A DNA stretch of 54,909 bases from Giesbergeria sp. (GTDB lineage Bacteria; Pseudomonadota; Gammaproteobacteria; Burkholderiales; Burkholderiaceae_C). The notes below the pieces were generated by a model. That model saw only the letters and a program-made list of their open reading frames with translations, had not been told where the DNA came from and ran no database searches. Location of the stretch: the NCBI GenBank assembly GCA_023150295.1, contig JAKLLE010000018.1, positions 1 through 54,909 on the forward strand. Reading direction: 5' to 3'. Position numbers and translations under genes: made by a program. Below are positions 29,428-38,632 of this stretch, in pieces (positions within the stretch are counted from its first letter, which is position 1; every line of letters starts with the position of its first letter).

Positions 29428-30777
29428 ATGAAGCGAGACAAAACCACCACCCACCGCGCACCCCAAGGGGCGCCCACACGCCGTGCCTGGCTGGCCGGCG
29501 CAGCCAGCGCCAGCGCCGCTGCGGGCCTGGGCCTGCAGCCCACCGCAGCGCAGGCGACACGCCAGGCCACGCAGGCCCACATCGTCATTGCGGGCAGCGG
29601 CCTGGCAGGCATTGCCGTAGCGCACCGGCTGCAGGGCCTGCTCGACGGCGCCAAGATCACGATCATCGACGCCAAGGAAGTGCACAACTACCAGCCCGGC
29701 TACACCCTGGTGGCCAGCGGCGTGTGGCCGGTGGACAAGGTGATCGACAGCAACGCCAGCCTGCAACCAGCAGGCGTGCAGTGGGTGCGCGAGATGGTGG
29801 CCGAGTTCGACCCCGCCGCCAACACCGTGGTCACCGCAGGCGGCCAGCGCATCCGCTACGACTACCTGGTGGTGGCCGTGGGCACGCACCAGGACTGGGC
29901 GCAGATCGAAGGCATGGACACCAAGGCCATTGGCCGGGACGGCCTGGCCAGCGTGTACCCCAGCTCCGACGCCGCCGTGGCCACCTGGGCCGCCATGGAC
30001 CGTTTCCGCCAAAAGGGAGGCCAGGCCGTGATGAAGCTGCCCTCCACGCCGCTCAAGTGCGCGGGCGCGCCGCTCAAGATGACCTTCATGGTGCGCGACC
30101 GCCTGGCCCAGGCGGGCACGCTGGGCAAGTCGCAGGTCACGTTCTACTCGGCATTGCCCAATGTGTTCAGCGTCAAGACCGTGAACGACAACGTGCTGGA
30201 GCGCTGGAAGGCCCTGGGCGTGCAGGTGCAGTTCACGCAAAAGCTCAAGGCCATCGACATCGGCGCGCGCCGCGCTACCTTTGTGAACCCCGAAGGCGCA
30301 GCCACCGAGGTGCCCTATGACTTCATCCACGTGGTGCCGCCCATGCGCGCGCCCGACGCGGTGAAGAACTCCGACCTCGCCTGGAAGGAAGGCCCCATGG
30401 CCGCAGGCGGCTGGCTGGAGGTGGACAAGGACACGCTGCAGCACCGCCGCTACAAAAACGTGTTCGGCCTGGGCGACATCAACGGCACGCCGCGCGGCAA
30501 GACGGCGGCCACGGTCAAGAAAAGCGCCCCCATCGTCGCGCAGCACCTGGCCGATGTGATCGCCGGGCGCGCGCCGGGCGAAAAGTTCGACGGCTACACC
30601 TCCTGCCCGCTCATCGTGCGCGAAGGCTCGGCCATGCTGATCGAGTTTGACTACGAAGGCCGACTCACCCCCTCGCTGCCCATGATCGAGCCGCTGCAGG
30701 AAAGCTACTTCGCCTGGCTCATGAAGGTGCGCATGCTCAAGCCCGCCTACATGGCGGTGCTCAAGGGCAGGGTTTGA
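29428..30777 (+). CDS. sqr: Type II sulfide:quinone oxidoreductase, Tat-exported
   Basis: 449 residues. A Tat signal (TRRAWLAG, residues 17-24, then an Ala-rich core) directs it to the periplasm. The FAD fold follows: HIVIAGSGLAGIAVAHRL, YDYLVVAVGTH and NVFGLGDINGTPRGKTAATV. It matches the mitochondrial SQOR type, with catalytic Cys211 in LKCAGAPLK and Cys393 in DGYTSCPL. The HVVPPMRAPD and DTLQHRRYKNVFG segments are also shared. Oxidises sulfide to sulfane sulfur with quinone as acceptor. Has AGGAG before the ATG. A periplasmic site is notable, as bacterial type II enzymes are often cytoplasmic-face proteins. Confidence 0.88.
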   Translation: MKRDKTTTHRAPQGAPTRRAWLAGAASASAAAGLGLQPTAAQATRQATQAHIVIAGSGLAGIAVAHRLQGLLDGAKITIIDAKEVHNYQPGYTLVASGVWPVDKVIDSNASLQPAGVQWVREMVAEFDPAANTVVTAGGQRIRYDYLVVAVGTHQDWAQIEGMDTKAIGRDGLASVYPSSDAAVATWAAMDRFRQKGGQAVMKLPSTPLKCAGAPLKMTFMVRDRLAQAGTLGKSQVTFYSALPNVFSVKTVNDNVLERWKALGVQVQFTQKLKAIDIGARRATFVNPEGAATEVPYDFIHVVPPMRAPDAVKNSDLAWKEGPMAAGGWLEVDKDTLQHRRYKNVFGLGDINGTPRGKTAATVKKSAPIVAQHLADVIAGRAPGEKFDGYTSCPLIVREGSAMLIEFDYEGRLTPSLPMIEPLQESYFAWLMKVRMLKPAYMAVLKGRV

Positions 30778-30804
30778 CCACCACGCAAGCAAAGGAGACA
30801 CACC

Positions 30805-31134
30805 ATGTACGAAATCTGGCTGGTAATGAACATCGTCTATGAAATCGCCTTAGGGGTCTGGCCCCTGCTGGCGCTGCTGCTCGCCGTGTGGCTGGGTCTG
30901 CTGGTGGCCGCGCGTGGCCGCCTGGGGGCGCGCCAGGTGCGCCAGGCGGCGCTGCTGGGCGCGCTGGTGGCTGTGGCGCTGTTCTTCAGCGTGCCCACGC
31001 TCACCCAGTCGTCCCTGGCCAACATGGGCTACTGGGTGGACTGGGCCAACCTGCTGGCCGTGGCGTTGGGGTTGGGCGCGCTGGCGGCGGTGTTCAGCCT
31101 GCCGCTGCTGGGGCTGGCAGGCGGGCGCAGATAG
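30805..31134 (+). CDS. Small inner-membrane protein, unknown function
   Basis: 109 residues with three predicted membrane helices (VYEIALGVWPLLALLLAVWLG; AALLGALVAVALFFSVPTL; WANLLAVALGLGALAAVFSL). AAGGAG precedes the ATG. It starts 27 bases after the SQR stop and ends the RND/SQR operon. I recognise no family. It might anchor or pass electrons for the periplasmic SQR, but that is only a guess from position. Confidence 0.75.
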   Translation: MYEIWLVMNIVYEIALGVWPLLALLLAVWLGLLVAARGRLGARQVRQAALLGALVAVALFFSVPTLTQSSLANMGYWVDWANLLAVALGLGALAAVFSLPLLGLAGGRR

Positions 31135-31289
31135 GCAAGCGAAAACCGCAGGCCCCCGTGCACCCCGTCACGCCGGCGCCAGGTGCCTGCGCCGGGCGGG
31201 CCTTGCCGAGCCGGGCCTGTCGTGCGATGCTGCGCGCCTGTCGCCGCGCTGCAGTGTGCGGCCCCTTCCCCACGAAAGGACAACCACCC

Positions 31290-31859
31290 ATGCGCATCGC
31301 ACCCTGGATCCTGGCCCTGGCGGCCGCAAGCGTTTTTGCCACCGCAGCCACCGCACAAACCACCAAGCTGCGCCCCGGCCTATGGGAGCACAGCGGCACC
31401 ATGAAGAGCCAGAGCGGCCAGATGGAAGCCGCCATGGCCGAAATGCAGAAATCCCTGGCCAGCATGCCGCCCGAGCAGCGCAAGCAGATGGAGCAGATGA
31501 TGGCCCAGCAGGGCGTGGGCATGACGCCCGGCGGTGGGCATGTGGTGCGCATCTGCATGACGCAGCAGGACGTGGACATGGACCAACTCCCCGCCCAGGA
31601 AGGATGCACGCAAAAGGTGGATCGCGTGGGCGCCAACACTGTCAAGGTGGCGTTCCAGTGCAAGGGCGGCAAGGGCCAGCCGCCGTCCTCGGGCGAGGGC
31701 ACGGTCACCATCGAAAGCCCCACGGCCTACAGCGGCAAGCACCGCTTCAAGACCACGCAGGAAAACGGTCGCCCCGAGCAGATCGACATGGTGCAGAAGG
31801 GCCGCTGGCTGGGGGCAGACTGCGGGCAGGTCAAGCCCTTCAATCAGCCCCGGCGCTGA
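31290..31859 (+). CDS. DUF3617-family periplasmic protein
   Basis: 189 residues. A signal peptide (to ...ATAATA) precedes the family opening KLRPGLWEHSGTMKS, and later VRICMTQQDVDM and GCTQKVDRVG. The middle is Met/Gln-rich (PPEQRKQMEQMMAQQG). Function unknown. AAGGA precedes the ATG. A 155-base gap separates it from the SQR operon, so it may be transcribed separately. Confidence 0.85.
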   Translation: MRIAPWILALAAASVFATAATAQTTKLRPGLWEHSGTMKSQSGQMEAAMAEMQKSLASMPPEQRKQMEQMMAQQGVGMTPGGGHVVRICMTQQDVDMDQLPAQEGCTQKVDRVGANTVKVAFQCKGGKGQPPSSGEGTVTIESPTAYSGKHRFKTTQENGRPEQIDMVQKGRWLGADCGQVKPFNQPRR

Positions 31860-31926
31860 GATGAAACACCCCCCTGTGGCGCTGCGCGCCTTCCCCCCGC
31901 TCTCGCAACGCTGCGCGCTGCGGGCA

Positions 31927-32031
31927 GGGGGACGCTCCCAGCGCGGCGGGGCGGCCCTTGCGCGGGAGCTCTGGCCTGGGGTGCGCCGGTTGCATGCGTC
32001 GCGGATGCCGCGTTCGCGGAATGGATCACTG
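31927..32031 (-). repeat. Second dispersed repeat family, copy A
   Basis: Read on the minus strand from 32031, it shares the string CAGTGATCCATTCCGCGAAC, then CGCGCAAGGGCCGCCCCGCC and GGGAGCGTCCCC, with copy B at 51654. Similarity over about 100 bases is roughly 85 percent by eye. It fills the gap between the convergent DUF3617 and rsmE genes. Confidence 0.75.
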
Positions 32032-32038
32032 AGGCGTT

Positions 32039-32761
32039 TCAGACCAGCAGCGCCGCCAGCGCGGCCAGCGGCGCGGTTTCGGCGCGCAGCACGCGCGGGC
32101 CCAGGGTCACGGGGGCAAAGCCGTGGGCCAGGGCCAGGTCTTCCTCGGTGCTGCTGAGGCCGCCTTCGGGGCCGGACAGGAACACCAGGTCTGCGTGGCC
32201 CGGCGCCGCACTGCGCAGCGGCTGTGTGCTGGGGCGCAGCGACAGCAGCAGGCGCTGGCCGTCCTGCGGCGGGGCCTGCAGCCAGTCGGCCAGTGTTTGG
32301 GCCGGGTGCAGGGTGGGCACGCGGTTGCGTCCGCACTGTTCGCAAGCAGCCACGGCCACGGCCTGCCAGTGGGTCAGCTTTTTGTCGGCGCGCTCGCCCT
32401 TGAGCTTGAGCACGCTGCGCTCGGCCAGCAGCGGGGTGATGCTGGCCACGCCCAGTTCGGTGGCTTTTTCCACCAGCCAGTCCATGCGTTCGTTGGCGGT
32501 GATGCCGGCCAGCAGGTGCACGGCGCGCGGCGCCTCGCGCTCCACGGCGTGGTGCGCACCGATGCGCGCCAGCACCTCGCTGCGGCCCATGTGGGTGACG
32601 GTGGCCTCGAACTCGCCGCCGGGGCCGTCAGCGCCGCCGTGGAACAGCGTGATCGCCTCGCCCGGCTGCATGCGCAGCACCTGCACATGGCGCGCGGCGC
32701 CGGGGGGGAGGGCGATTTCTTCGCCGGGGATCAGCGTGGCTGGGCAGTGAAAGCGGGGCAT
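32039..32761 (-). CDS. rsmE: 16S rRNA (uracil-1498-N3)-methyltransferase
   Basis: 240 residues. An N-terminal PUA-like region (GEEIALPPGAARHVQVLRMQPGE) precedes a SPOUT trefoil-knot methyltransferase domain with KATELGVASITPLLAERS, EQCGRNRVPTL, FLSGPEGGLSSTEEDLA and VLRAETAPLAALAALL. The ATG (32761) abuts repeat copy 7, whose minus strand offers TATCAT 11 bases before the start as a -10; no Shine-Dalgarno is visible. Confidence 0.93.
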   Translation of the reverse strand: MPRFHCPATLIPGEEIALPPGAARHVQVLRMQPGEAITLFHGGADGPGGEFEATVTHMGRSEVLARIGAHHAVEREAPRAVHLLAGITANERMDWLVEKATELGVASITPLLAERSVLKLKGERADKKLTHWQAVAVAACEQCGRNRVPTLHPAQTLADWLQAPPQDGQRLLLSLRPSTQPLRSAAPGHADLVFLSGPEGGLSSTEEDLALAHGFAPVTLGPRVLRAETAPLAALAALLV

Positions 32762-32827
32762 TTGCTATTAAAATGATAGCTATTGGCGCTCGTATTCATT
32801 GCGCTGGAAGCCAATTTTGCTCAAATT
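32761..32827 (+). repeat. Three-hairpin dispersed repeat, copy 7
   Basis: TTTGCTATTAAAATGATAGC, GGCGCTCGTATTCATTGCGC and GAAGCCAATTTTGCTC. It fills the whole gap between rsmE and amgK and overlaps the probable rsmE promoter. Confidence 0.88.
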
Positions 32828-32831
32828 ATTG

Positions 32832-33959
32832 CTAGACCCGGCCATAGGCGAAGCCGACGGTTTCCTGGATCTGCTCCACCTCGTTGACCAGCCGCAGCAG
32901 CGGCGCCAGCTCGCGGTAGCGGCTGGCCGTGGAACGGATGTAAGCGATGAAACGGGGCGTGTCGGCGAGGTACTGCGGCTTGCCGTCGCGCAGCGTGAGG
33001 CGCGCAAAGATGCCGGCCACCTTCAGGTGGCGTTGCAGGCCCATCCATTCCACGCTGCGGTAGAAGTCGCCGAAGTCTGCGCCCCAGCCGCTGGCGCTGT
33101 TGGCGCCCAGCAGGCCGGCCTTGCGCGCCTTTTCCCAGTAGCGCACGGTGATGTCGATGACGAAATCCTCGTCCCAGCTCAGGAAGGCGTCGCGCATCAG
33201 GCTGGCGATGTCGTAGGTGATGGGGCCGTACACGGCGTCCTGGAAGTCGAGCACGCCCAGCGGGCCGCCTTCCTGCACGGGTTGCATCAGGTTGCGCGGC
33301 ATGAAGTCGCGGTGCACGAAGACCTGCGGGGCCTCCAGGTTGTTGGCCACGATGGCGGCAAAGCTGCGCGCCAGTGTTTGCTGCTGGGCATCGGTCAGCG
33401 TGACCTTGCGGTGCTGGGCCAGGTACCAGTCGGGGAACAGCGCCAGCTCGCGCTGCAGCAGGGCTTCGTCGTAGGCGGGCAGCACGCCGGGGCGTGAGGC
33501 CTTTTGCCAGTCGATCAGCAGGTCGGTGGCCTGCTGGTACCAGCGGTGGGCGTCTTGCGGCGCTTCGGGGTTCAGCGCCTGCATCAGCGTGTGCGGCCCC
33601 AGGTCGGACAGCAGCATGAAGCCGTGTGGGGCGTCGAAAGCCAGAATGCGCGGCACGTTCAGCCCGGCCTGTTGCATCAGCGCCTGCACTTGCACGAAGG
33701 GGGTGCAGTTTTCCTTGTCGGGCGGCGCGTCCATCACGATGCAGCTTTGGCCCGGCGTGGCGGTGTCGATGCGCAGGTAGCGGCGGAAGCTCGCGTCGGC
33801 CGACGCGGGGCGCAGGCTGGCGGGCAGCAGGCCGTGCGCGGCCACCAGGGGGGCCAGCCAGGCGTCGAAGGCGGCGTGGCGGGCGGGATCCGCCCAGGTG
33901 ACGGAAGCGGCCGGGGTGCCCGTGGGGGCAGAGGGTGCGGTGGGGGCAGGGTGGCTCAT
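32832..33959 (-). CDS. amgK: AmgK-like anomeric sugar kinase (phosphotransferase, APH fold)
   Basis: 375 residues. Kinase fold of the aminoglycoside phosphotransferase type: SFRRYLRID and CIVMDAPPDKENC in the N-lobe, catalytic loop VHRDFMPRNLM, and metal site LGVLDFQDAVYGP. AmgK phosphorylates MurNAc/GlcNAc at C1 for cell-wall recycling. The position divergent from lptD-surA matches the amgK-murU locus of pseudomonads and other betaproteobacteria. The usual partner murU is not adjacent here; rsmE is in its place. The N-terminal ~20 residues are a Pro/Ala/Thr tail. ATG 33959 has TAGAAT 10 bases upstream, suggesting a leaderless mRNA. Confidence 0.88.
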   Translation of the reverse strand: MSHPAPTAPSAPTGTPAASVTWADPARHAAFDAWLAPLVAAHGLLPASLRPASADASFRRYLRIDTATPGQSCIVMDAPPDKENCTPFVQVQALMQQAGLNVPRILAFDAPHGFMLLSDLGPHTLMQALNPEAPQDAHRWYQQATDLLIDWQKASRPGVLPAYDEALLQRELALFPDWYLAQHRKVTLTDAQQQTLARSFAAIVANNLEAPQVFVHRDFMPRNLMQPVQEGGPLGVLDFQDAVYGPITYDIASLMRDAFLSWDEDFVIDITVRYWEKARKAGLLGANSASGWGADFGDFYRSVEWMGLQRHLKVAGIFARLTLRDGKPQYLADTPRFIAYIRSTASRYRELAPLLRLVNEVEQIQETVGFAYGRV

Positions 33960-33960
33960 G

Positions 33961-33975
33961 GATAATCGGATTCTA
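33961..33975. promoter_or_regulatory. Divergent promoter elements between amgK and lptD
   Basis: GATAAT (33961-33966, plus) and TAGAAT (complement of 33970-33975, minus) are back-to-back -10 candidates. The minus one places the amgK transcript start within a few bases of its ATG. The plus one would give lptD a leader of about 65 bases. Confidence 0.4.
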
Positions 33976-34038
33976 CAAACCCGGTCTTGTCGGCCTGGGG
34001 GATTCGGGGCGCGCTCCGGAACACCCGGCCACCCACCC

Positions 34039-36435
34039 ATGACGCCTTTGCATCCCTTGCCCTACCGCCCTTCGTTGCCCTGCGCGCTGCCGCCAGCGCA
34101 ACCGCTGGTGCTGGCCTGTCTGGTAGCCGCCATGGGGAGCACGGCGCACGCACAGACCAGCGCGTGGGATGCGCCCCCGGCGCTGCGCTCCTCCTCGCAA
34201 CTGATGGAGGCCCTGACACCCCAGGTGCGCTCGCAGTCCCCGGTGTTTGTGTCGGGCGAGCGCATCACCGGCCAGCCCGATGTGCGCGCCGAGATCGAAG
34301 GCAACGCCGAGTTGCGCCGTGCCGACACCGTGATCCGTGCCGACCGCATGGAATACACCGCCGCCCAGGACCTGGCCCATGCCAAGGGCAAGGTGCGCAT
34401 CAACCGCGCGGGCAACGTGTACGAGGGCGATGAGCTGGAACTGCGCGTCAACGCCTTCGAGGGGTTTTTCACCGAAGCGCGTTACCGGTTCCTGGCCAAC
34501 GGCGCGCATGGTGATGCGCTGCGTGTGGATTTCATCGACCGCGACCGGGCCCAGATCCACAAGGCCACCTACACCACCTGCACCCGAGAAGAAAGTGCCC
34601 AATGGCGGCCCGACTGGGTGCTGCGCGCGGACCGCATCCACATCGACCAGCAGGACGAAGTCGGCAGCGCCGAAGGGGCGGTGCTGGAGTTTCAAGGCGT
34701 GCCGCTGCTGCCCCTGCCGGCCATCAGCTTTCCCTTGTCGGACAAGCGCAAGAGCGGCTTGCTGCCCCCCACGCTGGGCGTGGACAGCACCAACGGCTTT
34801 GAATATGCCCAGCCCTACTACTGGAACATCGCACCCCACCGTGACGCCACGCTGCAGGCCGCCCTGTTGGCCAAGCGCGGTGTGCAGATGGGGGGCGAGT
34901 TCCGCTACCTGGAGCCCAGCTACCAGGGCCAGGTGCGCGCCGATGTGCTGCCCTCGGATCGGCTGCGCCAGCGCACGCGCTGGAGCTATGCCCTGGAGCA
35001 CAACAGCGCCATTGGCGTGCCGGTGGGTGCGCTGGGCCTGCAGGTCAACCTGCGCCGCGTGAGCGACGATGACTTCTGGCGCGATTTCTCGCGCGATGTG
35101 TCATCGGATGCGCAGGTGGTGCGCCAGCGCCTGTTGCCGGGCGACGCCTTGTTCACCTGGGGCCTGGGCGACATGAGCATGCGCCTGCGCACCCTCAAAT
35201 GGCAGACGCTGCAGGATGCCTCGGCCCCCATCGTGCCCCCATACGACCGCCTGCCGCAGTGGCAGTGGCGCTATGCGCCGCAGCATTTGGCGGGCGGCCT
35301 GGATGCGAGCGTGGAGCTTGATGCCACGCGGTTTCGGGCCGACACGGCGCTCACCGGGCAGCCCAATGCGCAGCGCAGTTACCTGCTGGCGCAGGTCAGC
35401 CGCCCGTTCCTGGCGCCGTCGGGCTTTGTCACGCCGCGCCTGCAATGGCATGCCAGCAACTACCAGTTCGACGGCCTGCTGCCCAGTGGCGTGCGCTCGG
35501 TCCATCGCGCCTTGCCCACCTTCAGCGTGGACAGTGGCCTGTTCTTCGAGCGCGACGCACAGTACTTCGGCCGGGCCTTTGTGCAAACGCTGGAGCCGCG
35601 CGCCTTCTATACCTACACGCCGTACCGCGACCAGAGCATGCTGCCCTTGTACGACACGGCGGCCAACGATTTCAACTTCGCCACCATCTACACCGAGAAC
35701 GCCTACGGTGGCCAGGACCGCATTGCCGACAACAACCTGCTGACCCTGGGCGTGACCACGCGCCTGCTCAACCCGACCACAGGTGCCGAGGCCGCGCGCT
35801 TCGGCATTGCCCAGCGGCTGCGTTTTTCGGACCAGAACGTCACCCTGCCCAGTGAAACGCCGGTGAGCGAGCGCCTGTCCGACGTGATGCTGGGTGCGGC
35901 CGTCAACTGGACGACGCAGTGGGGCATGGATTCCACCGTGCAGTTCAACCCCAAGACCCGGCGCTCGATCCGCTCCACCCTCAGCGCCCGCTACCAGCCC
36001 GGTGCCTACCGCGTGGTGAGCGCTGCCTACCGCCTGCAGCGCGGCACCAGCGAGCAGGTGGACCTGGGCTGGCAGTGGCCGCTCGACAGCCTGTGGGGCG
36101 TGGCGGACAAGGCCTCCGTGGCGTCCAGCCCCAAGCAGGCGCGCTGGTACAGCGTGGGCCGCCTGAACTACAGCCTGCAGGACCGCAAGCTGGTCGATAC
36201 GGTGGTTGGCTTCGAATACGACAGTTGCTGCTGGATTGGCCGCGTGGTGCTGGAGCGCCTGCAGAACGGCCGCAGCACTTCCAACACGCGCCTGTTGTTC
36301 CAGATCGAGTTCGTCGGCTTCTCGCGCCTGAGCCTGGGCTCCAACCCCTTGTCCAGCCTCAAGCAGAACATTCCCGGCTACCGCTACCTGCGTGACCAGG
36401 TCAGCACCCCCAGCCGTTTCAGCAACTACGACTAA
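34039..36435 (+). CDS. lptD: LPS-assembly outer-membrane protein LptD
   Basis: 798 residues. A signal peptide (to ...STAHA) precedes a periplasmic OstA/LptA-like jellyroll (about 70-220: ITGQPDVRAEIEGNAELRRADTVIRADR) and a large 26-strand barrel. Cysteines needed for the disulfide switch are present: one in TTCTREE and the adjacent pair in DSCCWIG (about 729-730). With LptE it inserts lipopolysaccharide into the outer leaflet. ATG 34039 is chosen from the signal peptide; in-frame starts further upstream overlap amgK. Followed 17 bases later by surA. Confidence 0.93.
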   Translation: MTPLHPLPYRPSLPCALPPAQPLVLACLVAAMGSTAHAQTSAWDAPPALRSSSQLMEALTPQVRSQSPVFVSGERITGQPDVRAEIEGNAELRRADTVIRADRMEYTAAQDLAHAKGKVRINRAGNVYEGDELELRVNAFEGFFTEARYRFLANGAHGDALRVDFIDRDRAQIHKATYTTCTREESAQWRPDWVLRADRIHIDQQDEVGSAEGAVLEFQGVPLLPLPAISFPLSDKRKSGLLPPTLGVDSTNGFEYAQPYYWNIAPHRDATLQAALLAKRGVQMGGEFRYLEPSYQGQVRADVLPSDRLRQRTRWSYALEHNSAIGVPVGALGLQVNLRRVSDDDFWRDFSRDVSSDAQVVRQRLLPGDALFTWGLGDMSMRLRTLKWQTLQDASAPIVPPYDRLPQWQWRYAPQHLAGGLDASVELDATRFRADTALTGQPNAQRSYLLAQVSRPFLAPSGFVTPRLQWHASNYQFDGLLPSGVRSVHRALPTFSVDSGLFFERDAQYFGRAFVQTLEPRAFYTYTPYRDQSMLPLYDTAANDFNFATIYTENAYGGQDRIADNNLLTLGVTTRLLNPTTGAEAARFGIAQRLRFSDQNVTLPSETPVSERLSDVMLGAAVNWTTQWGMDSTVQFNPKTRRSIRSTLSARYQPGAYRVVSAAYRLQRGTSEQVDLGWQWPLDSLWGVADKASVASSPKQARWYSVGRLNYSLQDRKLVDTVVGFEYDSCCWIGRVVLERLQNGRSTSNTRLLFQIEFVGFSRLSLGSNPLSSLKQNIPGYRYLRDQVSTPSRFSNYD

Positions 36436-36452
36436 CGCACCGCATGCTCACC

Positions 36453-37826
36453 ATGAAACCTCGTGCCATTGCTGTGGGCCTCATGGGCCTGGCCTCCCTC
36501 GTGCCGCTGGGCGCCGCAGCGCAGGGCGTGCGCCTGCCAGGGGCGCAACGTCCCCAGTTGTCGGCCCCTGTGGCAGCGCCATCCAACACCCAGCGCCAGG
36601 CCGACTTCATCGTGGCCGTCGTCAATGCCGAGCCTGTGACCAACAACGAGGTGCGCGCCCGCATGGCCCGCGTGCTGCGCCAGATCCAGCAATCCGGTGG
36701 CGCGCAGCCGCCCCTGGACCTGCTGGCGGCGGAGGTCATGGAGCAGCTCATCGTGGAAAAGGCGCAAATGCAGTTGGCCAAGGAAGGTGGCATCACGGTG
36801 GATGAGCTGGCCATTGACCAGGCTGCGCAGACCATCGCGCGGCGCAACGAGGTCAGCATGGAAGAGATGCTGCGTCGGTTGTCGGCGGAGGGTGTCTCGC
36901 GCGAGCAGTTCCGCCTGGAATTGCGCCGCCAGCTCACGCTGCAGCGCCTGCGCGAGCGCGAGGTGGACGCCCGCGTGCGCGTGAGCGAACCCGAGATCGA
37001 TCAGTTTCTGCGCGAACAGTCCCCGCAGGGCGCCGACCTGGCCCGCACTGAGCTGAACATCGCCCAGGTGCTCATCGCCGTGCCCGAGGATGCGAGCGAG
37101 GCTCAGGTGGCAGCAGCCCAGGCGCGTGCCCAGGGCGTGGCCGACAAGGCGCGCGCCAATGGGGACTTCGCCGCCCTGGCGCGCGAGTTTTCCGATGCGC
37201 CTGGCGCCACCAACTCGGGCGGCCAAATGGGCCTGCGCGCTGCGGACCGTTACCCCGAGCTGTTTGTCTCGGCGGTGGCCAGTCTGCCGGTGGGTGGCGT
37301 GGTCGGACCGGTGCGCTCCGGCGCGGGTTTCCATGTGCTCAAGCTGATCGAGAAAAGCCGCGCCAGCCTGCCCGCCACCGTGGTGCAAAGCCGCGCACGC
37401 CACATCCTTCTGCGTACCAGCGCCCAGCTCAGCGAAACCGCCGCGGTGGAGCGGCTGGCCGACTACCGCCGCCGCATTCTTGCGGGCCAGGCCGACTTTG
37501 CCCAACTGGCGCGTGAGCATTCGCAGGACGCCAGCGCCAAGCAGGGCGGTGACCTGGGCTGGGTCAATCCGGGCACCTTTGTGCCCGAGTTCGAAGAAGT
37601 CATGGACGCCCTCAAGCCCGGCGACCTGAGCCAGCCGCTGATTTCGCGCTTTGGCGTGCACCTGATCCAGTTGCAGGAGCGGCGCGAGCAACGCCTGTCC
37701 GCGCGCGAGCAGCGTGAGGTGGCGCGCCAGGCCGTGCGCATGAAGAAGACCGAAGACGCCTACGCCACCTGGATGCAGGAAGTGCGCGGCCGCGCTTACG
37801 TTGAGTACCGCGACCCTCCCCAATGA
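36453..37826 (+). CDS. surA: Periplasmic chaperone / peptidyl-prolyl isomerase SurA
   Basis: 457 residues. A signal peptide (to ...PLGAAA) precedes the SurA N-domain ([25 protein letters not shown]) and two parvulin PpiC domains at about 190-290 ([19 protein letters not shown]) and 300-410 ([22 protein letters not shown]). Assists folding of outer-membrane proteins including LptD. ATG 36444 (9 bases upstream) is an alternative start; neither has a strong ribosome site. The TGA overlaps the rsmA ATG (ATGA), and no pdxA intervenes as it does in enterobacteria. Confidence 0.95.
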   Translation: MKPRAIAVGLMGLASLVPLGAAAQGVRLPGAQRPQLSAPVAAPSNTQRQADFIVAVVNAEPVTNNEVRARMARVLRQIQQSGGAQPPLDLLAAEVMEQLIVEKAQMQLAKEGGITVDELAIDQAAQTIARRNEVSMEEMLRRLSAEGVSREQFRLELRRQLTLQRLREREVDARVRVSEPEIDQFLREQSPQGADLARTELNIAQVLIAVPEDASEAQVAAAQARAQGVADKARANGDFAALAREFSDAPGATNSGGQMGLRAADRYPELFVSAVASLPVGGVVGPVRSGAGFHVLKLIEKSRASLPATVVQSRARHILLRTSAQLSETAAVERLADYRRRILAGQADFAQLAREHSQDASAKQGGDLGWVNPGTFVPEFEEVMDALKPGDLSQPLISRFGVHLIQLQERREQRLSAREQREVARQAVRMKKTEDAYATWMQEVRGRAYVEYRDPPQ

Positions 37827-38581
37827 AGCACGTTCCAAAAAAGCGCTTCGGCCAGCATTTCCTGTCCGATCCGGCCATCATCGATGGGATCGTGCGCGCC
37901 ATTGCGCCGCAGGCGGGCGAGCCCATGGTTGAAATCGGGCCGGGGCTGGCGGCGCTGACGCAGCCGCTGGTCGAGCGGCTGGGGCGGCTCACCGTGGTCG
38001 AGCTGGACCGCGACCTGGCGCAGCGCCTGCGCCAGCATGCGCAGTTGCAGGTCATCGAATCCGATGTGCTGAAGGTCGATTTTGCGCAGGTGACACAAGC
38101 GCTGGGTGCTACCAAATTGAGAGTGGTTGGCAACCTTCCGTACAACATCTCCACGCCCATCCTGTTCCATCTGTTGCAGTATGTGGATGTGATTGCCGAC
38201 CAGCACTTCATGCTGCAAAAGGAAGTGATCGACCGCATGGTGGCAGCGCCCGCCACGGCCGACTATGGGCGGCTGTCCGTCATGCTGCAGTGGCGCTACG
38301 CCATGGAGAACGTGCTGTTCGTGCCGCCCGAGAGCTTTGATCCGCCTCCGCGCGTGGACAGCGCCGTGGTGCGCATGGTGCCGCACGAGGAGCCTGTGGC
38401 ACTGGACGTGGCTGTGCTGGAGGAACTGGTGCAGGTGGCCTTCAGCCAGCGCCGCAAGCTGTTGCGCCACACCCTGGGCCGCTGGCTGGAGGCGCGTGGT
38501 TTTGCGGGCAACTTCGATGTGCAGCGCCGCGCCGAGGAAGTGCCGGTGCAGGAATACACGGCGCTCGCTGCGAGCCTGTAA
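37823..38581 (+). CDS. rsmA: 16S rRNA (A1518/A1519-N6)-dimethyltransferase
   Basis: 252 residues. N-terminal [14 protein letters not shown] motif [23 protein letters not shown], and the catalytic [25 protein letters not shown] and [11 protein letters not shown] follow in the C-terminal part. Late ribosome maturation enzyme (KsgA). Translation is coupled to surA through ATGA. Its stop codon lies inside the A-run that forms the T-tract of the apbE terminator on the other strand. Confidence 0.95.
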   Translation: MKHVPKKRFGQHFLSDPAIIDGIVRAIAPQAGEPMVEIGPGLAALTQPLVERLGRLTVVELDRDLAQRLRQHAQLQVIESDVLKVDFAQVTQALGATKLRVVGNLPYNISTPILFHLLQYVDVIADQHFMLQKEVIDRMVAAPATADYGRLSVMLQWRYAMENVLFVPPESFDPPPRVDSAVVRMVPHEEPVALDVAVLEELVQVAFSQRRKLLRHTLGRWLEARGFAGNFDVQRRAEEVPVQEYTALAASL

Positions 38582-38611
38582 AAAAAGGCCCTGTCGCTCA
38601 AACAGGGCCTT
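38580..38611 (-). terminator. Intrinsic terminator of cytochrome c-apbE
   Basis: AAGGCCCTGT (38585-38594) pairs with ACAGGGCCTT (38602-38611). On the minus strand the hairpin is followed by seven Ts (A-run 38580-38586). The plus side lacks a T-run, so it mainly serves the minus-strand transcript. Confidence 0.88.
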
Positions 38612-38632
38612 GGTGCCAAGGACGGCAGAGGC

